From: a virus
Virus record (IMG/VR): IMGVR_UViG_3300043775_001242
Span: 1-54,301 of that record
DNA: 54,301 nt
Strand: one strand, 5' to 3'
Below, piece by piece: positions 44,315-53,500 of this stretch (position 1 is the first letter of the stretch; each line of letters starts with the position of its first letter). The notes beneath the pieces are model-generated. The model ran no database searches and was not told the DNA's origin. It saw only the letters and a program-made list of their open reading frames with translations. Made by a program: the position numbers and the translations under genes.

Positions 44315-44477
44315 TAAGATAAGACATTGCCCGCGTTCCGAAAGAGTAGAACAAAATAAAGTTAGACTTGTATTAGAGGCATTAAAAGCACAAATCATTG
44401 CTGGTGGATTAGATTACACAACCGCAATTGCTGAAAAGAAGATTGTAGAAGACGCTAAAGTAGCTGCAAATAGTTAG
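44304..44477 (+). pseudogene. Headless ORF fragment downstream of the ANL gene
   Basis: An open frame ending at TAG 44475-44477 encodes RVEQNKVRLVLEALKAQIIA followed by GGLDYTTAIAEKKIVEDAKV, a plausible helical C-terminus with base use like the phage and not like the AT-rich cassette. It has no ATG; the first in-frame codon after a stop is TTG at 44304, with no ribosome-binding site. It looks like the 3' remnant of a gene whose front was replaced by the adhesin/ANL cassette. A short real gene with an unusual start cannot be excluded. Confidence 0.5.
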
Positions 44478-44546
44478 GTAAAAGACTGTCTTTAAGTGTT
44501 CCTATATTATAGTTGATATTAAACGGGTGTAATGTAAAACTTTTAG

Positions 44547-44562
44547 TTAAATACACTATAAC
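44547..44562 (+). promoter_or_regulatory. Late-promoter-like box before the 283-aa fibre protein
   Basis: TTAAATACACTATAAC, a full-length copy of the extended motif, lies 11 bases before the ATG at 44574, with AGAG between. Confidence 0.6.
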
Positions 44563-44573
44563 AGAGAATAACT

Positions 44574-45425
44574 ATGGCATTAACACAGGTAACACCAGAC
44601 GTACTACATAATATACAAAGCAATGTTACCCAAGTAGGTACCTTAAGTGACCTATCGGTCACTGGTAATATCACATCAGGTAATGTAACTGCTACAAATT
44701 TTACAGGAACTGCTAGTCTAGCAAATAATGCCAGCTTCCTTGGTGGAACAGCAGCCGCTAGTTATGCGCTAGGGTCAGCAGTTACCACAGCCAACACAAA
44801 CATGAAAGGTTATGTTGATGGGCAAATATCAACTACCAGTTCAGCAATAACCACAGCTAATACTAATATGAAAGGCTATGTCGATGCAGCCAATACTATA
44901 CAGTCAGGGCAAATATCAACTACTAGTTCAGCTATAACTACAGCCAACACCAACATGAAAGGCTATGTTGATACACAAGATACTGCAATTACCACAGCAT
45001 GGACAGCCAATGCTGGTGCACAAGCAGGAGCAATTGCTACTCTAACAGCCGGTGCAACTGTTGCGGGTACAGGTATTTCAGTATCGGGTACATTTCCTAA
45101 TCAAACTATTAATGCTCCTGGCTCGACACTGAACTCTCAAAGTTCAGCATATATTGTAGCCGCGGCTGACGCAGGTAAAACAATTTCAATTACTACTGGT
45201 GGTGTAACTGTTAATACCTCTGTTATGTCTGCTGGTAATATGATTACTATATATAATAACTCAGCCACAGCACAAACTATTACACAGGGCGCAGGATTCA
45301 CATTGCAGTGGGCCGGGCAGACGGTGTCAACTACAGGTAACAGAACACTAGGCTTATACGGTATCGCTACTATATTGTTCATATCAGGGTCAATTGGGGT
45401 TATTTCGGGCGCAGGGGTAACATAA
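44574..45425 (+). CDS. Tail-fibre-type protein with tandem ITTANTNMKGYVD repeats
   Basis: A 283-aa protein. The opening VTQVGTLSDLSVTGNITSGN is the same kind of strand repeat as in the giant fibres. Residues 75-145 contain three copies of a SAITTANTNMKGYVD unit, typical of trimeric coiled or stalk segments and also present at about 39000 and 39850. The C-terminal 110 residues (GKTISITTGGVTVNTSVMSA) look like a compact beta domain. The stop overlaps the next start (TAATG), so it is coupled to the repeat protein that follows and may carry it as its tip. Confidence 0.75.
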   Translation: MALTQVTPDVLHNIQSNVTQVGTLSDLSVTGNITSGNVTATNFTGTASLANNASFLGGTAAASYALGSAVTTANTNMKGYVDGQISTTSSAITTANTNMKGYVDAANTIQSGQISTTSSAITTANTNMKGYVDTQDTAITTAWTANAGAQAGAIATLTAGATVAGTGISVSGTFPNQTINAPGSTLNSQSSAYIVAAADAGKTISITTGGVTVNTSVMSAGNMITIYNNSATAQTITQGAGFTLQWAGQTVSTTGNRTLGLYGIATILFISGSIGVISGAGVT

Positions 45426-47335
45426 TGTCAATAATGCAAATGCTGTGGGCCGCAGCGAAAATACCCCTTAGTTGGTTTGCTAGTTCTTCGGGGACTACTG
45501 TTATGAACGGAGCCACGTGGGTTTCAACAGTAGGTACAATGAGGGCAATTACCTGGACAGGCAGTCAATTCTGTGTAGTGGGGCAATCGGGAAAATGTGC
45601 CACATCCCCTGACGGAGTTACGTGGACTACCCGTGCTAGCTTTGCTACAGCTTTTAATTCTGGAACTGCAAACGCAATCGTTTGGACAGGCAGTCAATTC
45701 TGTGCAGTGGGCGCCAGTGGCAGATGTGCCACGTCTCCCAACGGTATTACGTGGACTAGCCAACCTAACTTCACGACAGTTTTTGGTACTATAACTGCAT
45801 CCGCAATCGCTTGGTCGGGCAGTCAATTCTGTGCAGTAGGTAATAGTGGGAGATGTGCTACATCTCCCGACGGGGTCACATGGACTCTTCAGTCCAACTA
45901 CACTACCGCCATTGGCAGCAGTTCGAATACTGGTGATGCAATTACTTGGACAGGCAGTCAATTCTGTGTAGTAGGCTTCACCTGTGCTACATCCTCTGAT
46001 GGGGTTACGTGGACTAGCCGACCTAGCTTTGCTACAGCCATGGGGTCAACTCGGGCACTTGCAATCGCCTGGACAGGCAGTCAATTCTGTGCTACAGGCG
46101 GCGGCGGTAAATGCGCAACATCCCCCGATGGGGTTACGTGGACTGGTCGGGCCAACTTCACGACAGTTTTTGGTAGCGCCAATACTGCATCCGCAATCGC
46201 TTGGTCAGGCAGTCAATTCTGTGCAGTGGGCGGCGCAACCGTCCCCGCCTCCAGTAGATGTGCTACATCTCCTGATGGTGTTACGTGGACTCTTCGGGCT
46301 AACTTCACGACAGTTTTTGGCACTTCACCCGGGCAAGGAATTGCTTGGTCAGGCAGTCAATTCTGTGTAGTAGGGCAAGCGAGCAAAGGTGCCACATCCT
46401 CTAATGGGGTTACGTGGACTCTTCAGACTGACTTTACTAGGGCTACTGCAATTAGTACACATCCATTGCAAGCAATTACCTGGTCAGGCAGTCAATTCTG
46501 TGCAGTGGGGCAATCGGGAAAATGTGCCACATCCCCTGACGGAGTTACGTGGACTGATCAACCTAACTTCACAACAGCTTTTAGTAGTAACACTGGTTGG
46601 GCAATTACCTGGTCGGGCAGTCAATTCTGTGCAGTGGGATCCCAACCCAACTGTGCTACATCTCCCGACGGAGTCACATGGACAACCCAACCCAGCTTCG
46701 CAGCAGCTTTTGGTCAAACAGGGCGCGCTGCAAGGGCAATCGTTTGGACAGGCAGTCAATTCTGTGTAGTAGGCGATGTTTTTAGTAACTGTGTAACATC
46801 TCCTGATGGAATTACGTGGACTACCCGGTCCGGCTTTGCTGCAGTTTTCTCGAGCAGTTCTGCGCAAGGAATTGCTTGGTCAGGCAGTCAATTCTGTGTA
46901 GTGGGCTTTGCGGGAGAGTGTGCCACGTCCCCCGACGGTATTACGTGGACTAACCAACCTGGTCTTGCGCCAGTAATGCCAGCACCGGCATATGCCATCG
47001 CTTGGTCAGGCAGTCAATTCTGTGTAGTAGGCAGTCAATGTGCTACATCTCCCGACGGGGTCACATGGACTAACCAGCCGGGGTTAGCTGCAGCTACTGG
47101 AAGCAGCGGTGCAACAACAATCATTTGGACAGGTAGTCAATTCTGTGCAGTGGGCACAGGCAAATGTGCTACATCTCCTGATGGTGTTACGTGGACTAAC
47201 CAACCTAACTACACTACGACGGCTGGAGCTACTGCTAATACGAATGCAGTTGCATATAGTAGTAGTCTTAACCGATTAGTTGTTATTAGCAAGATTAGTC
47301 TTAATACTCCTGTGTATTCTGTAGGCCCCATTTAA
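45425..47335 (+). CDS. Asp-box repeat protein, predicted beta-propeller tail tip
   Basis: A 636-aa protein made of 13 full repeats plus one degenerate terminal copy, each about 40-48 residues. The unit is AIxW(T/S)GSQFCxVGxSGxC followed by ATSPDGVTWT and a variable tail. SPDGVTW is an Asp-box-like motif found in sialidase/BNR-type propeller blades. Fourteen units would suit two seven-bladed propellers. Nearly every unit has two cysteines (SQFC and CATS), the second missing only in unit 7. The N-terminus is short and hydrophobic (QMLWAAAKIPLSWFASSSG) and might anchor it to the preceding fibre. Receptor or glycan binding is inferred; catalytic sialidase residues were not identified. Confidence 0.75.
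   Translation: MSIMQMLWAAAKIPLSWFASSSGTTVMNGATWVSTVGTMRAITWTGSQFCVVGQSGKCATSPDGVTWTTRASFATAFNSGTANAIVWTGSQFCAVGASGRCATSPNGITWTSQPNFTTVFGTITASAIAWSGSQFCAVGNSGRCATSPDGVTWTLQSNYTTAIGSSSNTGDAITWTGSQFCVVGFTCATSSDGVTWTSRPSFATAMGSTRALAIAWTGSQFCATGGGGKCATSPDGVTWTGRANFTTVFGSANTASAIAWSGSQFCAVGGATVPASSRCATSPDGVTWTLRANFTTVFGTSPGQGIAWSGSQFCVVGQASKGATSSNGVTWTLQTDFTRATAISTHPLQAITWSGSQFCAVGQSGKCATSPDGVTWTDQPNFTTAFSSNTGWAITWSGSQFCAVGSQPNCATSPDGVTWTTQPSFAAAFGQTGRAARAIVWTGSQFCVVGDVFSNCVTSPDGITWTTRSGFAAVFSSSSAQGIAWSGSQFCVVGFAGECATSPDGITWTNQPGLAPVMPAPAYAIAWSGSQFCVVGSQCATSPDGVTWTNQPGLAAATGSSGATTIIWTGSQFCAVGTGKCATSPDGVTWTNQPNYTTTAGATANTNAVAYSSSLNRLVVISKISLNTPVYSVGPI
45545..47245 (+). repeat. Thirteen tandem ~130-base coding repeats
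   Basis: GGCAGTCAATTCTGTG recurs almost unchanged in each unit, with CATCNCCNGANGGNNTNACGTGGAC-like cores between (as in TCCCGACGG, ACGTGGAC). Averaging 131 bases, the units are in-frame and differ mainly between the cores. They are protein-coding and not a CRISPR array. Confidence 0.9.
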
Positions 47336-47433
47336 TAATATTTAGATTTAATTCTTTGTGAAGTAACTTAACTGACTTAAAAGCAATTACAGTAATCTAA
47401 ACATACCGCCAAACTCAAAAACTTCTTTCTCAA

Positions 47434-47448
47434 CTAAATACATATAAC
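47434..47448 (+). promoter_or_regulatory. Late-promoter-like box before the last giant fibre
   Basis: CTAAATACATATAAC matches the extended motif and lies 85 bases before the ATG at 47534, giving a long leader. The rest of the 198-base gap 47336-47533 contains no gene that I can see; a TATACTAAT stretch at 47502 lacks a good -35. Confidence 0.5.
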
Positions 47449-47533
47449 AAACTGTGCCAGCTCAGGGGAATATGGAACCGCCGCTACCATTCAGTTTACT
47501 ATATACTAATAATTATAAGCGGAGTTTTAACCT

Positions 47534-50500
47534 ATGGCAGTTCTAACCAGAATTAAGAATAATCAGATTACGGATTCAACGATCCTTGCTAACACCAAGA
47601 TTGTTCCAGGATCTATTGTAGGTAGCTTATTTAATGCTAATCTAACAGTAGCCAGTGATGTTACCATTACTGGTAATCTAACAGTTCAAGGTGCTAGTAG
47701 TTACCTTACTGTAGCAAGTACCAACACTTATGTTAACGATCCATTAATTGTCCTAAACAATGCGTTTACTGGAACAAACAGTTACGATGTTGGTCTAATA
47801 TTCAATCGTGGTAATCAAACCAGCACAGCGTTGATTTGGAACGAAAATGATAACCAATTTGAACTCACTTATACAACTGAAACTGGCACAAGCTACGCCA
47901 CTATTGACAACAGCGGATTTGCTAACTTAAAAGTTGGTAATCTTACAGTCGCTGGCATTACAACAATAGATGATATTGGCGCCGGCAATCTTACATTAAC
48001 TGGCGATCTAGCAGTTAATGGCGGCGATATAACCACAACTGCCACTACATTTAATCTATTAAACACTGATGCTACTACAATCAGCGCATTTGGTGCTGCA
48101 ACTACCTTGGGTATTGGTGCATCAACTGGTACACTAACCTTAAACAATGCTACTGTAACAACACCTGGGCAAATAGTTACTACACGTGCTGGTAGTGCTA
48201 CAACAGGTGATGGCCAAATTTACCTAAACGGTAGCACCAGCAATCGTATAGATTGGAACACAAACGGCACAGGTGCTCCGGCATTTACTACAAGAACCGA
48301 TGGTACTAAAGTAGTTCTTTATCCTGCACTAAGTGGTAGCACAGTTGATTACGCTATTGGTATCGATTCTGCAACATTATGGACGAGCGTTCCGGAATAT
48401 GGTGACTCATTTAACTTTAAATGGTATGGTGCTACAACACTAGTAGCAAACTTATCAGGTACTGGTAACTTTACAACTGTAGGAGATGTTGCTGTTAACG
48501 GTGGTGATTTAACTACCACAGCGGCTACATTTAATTTAATTGATACAGATGCTACCACAGTAAACTTTGCTGGTGCGGCAACAACTATTGATATTGGTGC
48601 TACAACTGGCACACTAACGATTAACAACCCGACTGTAGTTGGCTCACAAACAACGCAGGACTTATATAATACAGTTGCTACAACACTAAACTTTGCTGGA
48701 GCAGCTACCACATTAATAGTGGGTGCAACTACTGGCATAGCAAACATACGTAATGCAACTACCAATATTATTGGTAATGCTACTGTAGGCGGTAAACTTA
48801 CAATGGGTAATATTATTACCCTAGCTAATGGTGCGGTAATTAAAGACACGTCTGGCAATGCAGTAGCATTTGGACACAGTGCTGGTTTAACTAGTCAAGG
48901 ACCTAGCTCGGTAGCTATTGGTGCGTTTGCAGGAGAGAATACACAATCAGATTATGCTGTAGCCATAGGACGTAGTGCTGGTTTAACTACTCAAGCTACA
49001 GAAACTGTTGCGGTTGGTATATATTCTGGAACTCTGCAACAAGAACAATACGCCGTAGCAGTTGGCGCTTGGGCAGGTCAATACAACCAAAGTATAGGAT
49101 CGATAGCAATAGGCTATGAAGCTGCTCACAGTGAAAACGGTGATTATGCAATTTCTATAGGATACAAAGCTGGATATCTTGCTCAACCTGCTAGAACTAT
49201 TGTTCTTAATGCTAGCGGAGATCAAACTAACGGCGTAGCGGCACAAACAGACAGCTTCTATGTAAACCCAATTAGAAATGCCACTGGCAACGTAGGTACA
49301 TTACAATACAATAGTGTTACTAAAGAAGTTACATACAGCTTAGACTTAACATTGGCTAATATTACCTTAACAGGTGACTTAGCAGTTAATGGTGGTGACT
49401 TAACAACTACCGCTAGCGCATTTAATTTATTAAACTCAAATGCTACTACTGTAGATGCATTTAAAGCTGCTACTGATTTAGAATTTGGTGCTACAACTGG
49501 TACATTAACAATTAATAACCCAACTGTAGTTGGCTCACAAACAACACAAGATTTATACAACACAACAGCAACTACAGTAAATGCATTTGGTGCTGCCACT
49601 ACATTAATAGTAGGCGCAACTACAGGCATTGCAAACATACGTAATGCAACTACGAATGTACTTGGTAATTTAGTAGTTGCTGGTACAATGGGTGTAACTG
49701 GTGCGGTAACACTAACTGATGATTTAGCTGTTAATGGTGGTGATTTAACTACAAGTGCCAGCACATTTAATTTAGTTGATGCCAATGCTACTACTGTAAA
49801 CTTTGCTGGTGCAGCGACTACCATTGATCTAGGTGCTACAACTGGTACATTAACAATTAATAACCCAACTGTAGTTGGCTCACAAACAACACAAGATGTA
49901 TTTAATACAACTGCTACTACAGTAAATGCATTTGGTGCCGCCACTACACTAATACTTGGTGATACTTCGGGTACAGCAAACATCCGCAATGCAACTACAA
50001 ACATTGAAGGTAATGCAGTAGTTGGTGCTACACTTTCAGCAAATAGTATACAAGCAACACCAATTGGGTCAGTAACTGCAGCCTCTGGTAAATTTACATC
50101 AGTAACCGACGAATCATTAACAGCAACTAGAGTAACATTTGCCGGTACTGGTGGAGATTTAGACGATAGCGCAAACTTGACGTTTGTTACAGACACACTA
50201 TCTATTAGAAATGTATCGATTAACGGTGAAACTAATACTATCGCTGCAGTTGGTGGCAATCTTAACTTATCAGCTAGCACCAATGTAATTGATGGCAACG
50301 GTGCGACTGTGGCAAATATTGCTGACCCTACAGATCTGCAAGATGCAGTTACATTAAGTTATTTAAACACACAAATTAACAGTGGTGTTACAAACTTACA
50401 AACAGATAATTCCGATATCACTATAACAGACAATGGTAACGTGGCAGGTGTTATCACAACTAATGTAGACGGTGTATTAGTTTCGACCATTACAACAAAT

Positions 50501-53500
50501 TCAGCGGCATACTTTACAGATTTATTAGTAATAGATGACGCTACTTCTAATGTATCCGTTGGTGGTTCATTGTTTGTTCAAACTACCAGTCAGTTTATTG
50601 GAAATGTTACAGTTGATGCTAGTGTAGGACGTGGATTCCACGTTAGCAACAGTACAGCACAGTTTGCAAAAACAGTAACATTTGATGCTAATGTAGATAT
50701 TAGTGGTAACATTAACGCAACTGATACTACACAAAGTATTAACAGTTCAACTGGTGCAATTACTACACTTGGTGGTGTTGGTATTGCTCAAAACTTAAAC
50801 GTAGGTGGTGATGTAGTTATCACAGGTAACTTGCAGGTTGATGGGTCTGTAACATCAGTTAACACAGCAACATTAGATGTTGAAGATTTAAACATCACAG
50901 TGGCTAAAGGCGCTGCAAATCCAGCAGCCGCTAACGGTGCAGGTCTAACCATAGATGGCGCCAATGCAACTATTTTATGGACTAATGCAACCCAATCAGT
51001 TAATTTTAATAAAAATATAGTTACACCGGGTGCCAATTTCACAGGCACTGTTACAGTAGCTCCGAGATTTACAGTAACGTCGTTTGATGGCAACTCTGTA
51101 ACAACATTAAGTGGTAACGACATCACCACAAGTGCAACAACAGCAAACCTATTTAATACCACTGCTACCACAATAAACTTTGCAGGTGGAGCAACTGCAC
51201 TTATATTAGGTAGCACAACAGGTATTGCAAATATACGTAATGCAACTACAAATATTATTGGTGCCGCTACAGTAGGTAGTACATTATCAGTCACTGGTGA
51301 AACTACGTTAACTGCTAACTTAGCAGTTAATGGTGGAGACATTACAACCACTGCTAGTACATTTAACTTAGTAAATGCAAATGCCACAACAGTTGATGCG
51401 TTTAAAGCTGCAACTGATTTAGAATTTGGTGCCACAAGTGGTACGTTGACTATCAATAACCCGGCAGTAGTTGGCACACAAGCAACACAAGATGTATTCA
51501 ATACTACTGCTACAACTGTAAATGCATTTGGTGCAGCAACAACACTTATAGTTGGTGCTACCACCGGTATAGCAAACATACGTAACGAAACAACAAACAT
51601 TATTGGTAATGCCACAGTTGGTGGCACACTTAATGTCACTGGCAACACAACTATAACTGGTCATGTAACATTAGAGGGAGTTACATCAACTGGCGCCACT
51701 GGTACAGGTAATATAGTATTCAGTAATAGCCCAGTACTAACAACACCAAACATTGGCACACCTGGCTTTGCTAACTTATCTAATGCAACAGACTTGCCTA
51801 TAAGTACAGGGGTTAGTGGACTTGCTGTAGGTATTGCTGATTTCTTAGCAACACCATCAAGCAGTAATTTAATTACTGCGGTAACAGATGAAACAGGCAC
51901 TGGTAATTTGGTATTCAGTAATAGCCCAGTACTAACAACACCAAACATTGGCACACCTAGTTTTGCTAACTTATCTAATGCAACCGGCTTACCGTTAACA
52001 GGTGTTACTGGCTTTGGAGCAAATGTAGCTACATTCTTAGCAACACCATCAAGTAGTAATTTACTAGATGCTGTTACCGACGAAACAGGCACTGGTAATT
52101 TAGTATTCAGTACAAGCCCTACATTAGAAACATCATTGGTAGCAGGTACTAGTAGCTTTGATCTAGTTAACACAACAGCCACTACAGTAAACTTTGCAGG
52201 TGCAGCAACAACATTAAGTGTTGGTGCAGCCACAGGTACTACAACAGTCAATAACGATTTAGATGTTGCATTAACATTAACAGCACGTGATATTAACAGT
52301 ACTGTAATTGGTAACGTATCTGCCGCAGCTGGTACATTTACAACTGTAACAGACACAGGCTTAACTGCAACAAGAATTACCTATGCTGGCACAGGTGGCT
52401 TATTATCTGACTCGTCTGACTTTACCTATGATGCAGGAATTTTTACAGTTCAAAATTTCAGTATTAACGGAGCAACTGCAGAAATTTCTGTAATTGGCGG
52501 CAGTGGTAATGTTACATTGAATCCAGATGCAGGTGGTGTAATTGATGCAACCGGCAGCTTGATATCTAATATTGCTAACCCGGTCAGCGCACAAGATGCA
52601 GTAACACTAGATTATTTAACAACAACCCTTGGTAGTATTAGTGCCAATGCTATATCTCAATTGAATTCCGACATTAGTATACTTGATGCGGCAACTGGCA
52701 TTATTACAGCTAACGTTGATGCTGTTAGTGTCTTTACATTATCAAACTCATCGGCTAGTTTCTTTAGCGACTTTGTAACATTTAATAACACTACTAGTAA
52801 TGTTGCAATTACAGGTACCGCATACATTTCAAGTAATGCAACAATTGTAGGGGCACTTGATGTTACTGGAGATACAACGTTAACTGGTAATCTAGCAGTT
52901 AACAGTGGTATCTTAACTACTACTGCTAGTGCAGCCACAGTATTTGATGATGCAGTATCATCAGTTTATGCATTTGGTGGTGCTACAACAATTGATATAG
53001 GTTCTGCTAGCGGTACGATTACAATTAACAACCCAACTGTAGTTGGTACGCAAGCAACACAAGATTTATATAATACAACTACAACTACAATGAATTTTGC
53101 CGGTGAAGCAACAACATTGATTGTTGGTGCTACTACCGGTGTAGCAAATATACGCAACGCAACTACTAATATTATCGGTAATGCGGTAGTTGGTGGTACA
53201 CTTAGCGTTACTAGCGGCGCAACTATTAACGAGGCACAAACAACAACAAATTTTGTTGTTAAAGGGCAAACATCATCTAGTTTAATACTAGCAGATAGTG
53301 CTAATAATTCTGTGGTATTTGGTGGCAACTTAACATCTGCTGTTCTTGGATCAGTAGCAACATTTACAGGAACAAGTGCAATTATTTTACCAGTTGGTGA
53401 TATTAGTCAACGTCCGAGCAATAATGGACTAACTGATGTTATTGGTATGGCACGCTACAGCACTTCATCTAACAACATTGAATTCTTTGACGGCACAGCT

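Noticed and set aside
45524-47245. Regular spaced repeats resembling a CRISPR array
   Set aside because: Units are in-frame coding repeats of one protein with conserved SPDGVTW motifs in both the 'repeat' and 'spacer' parts.
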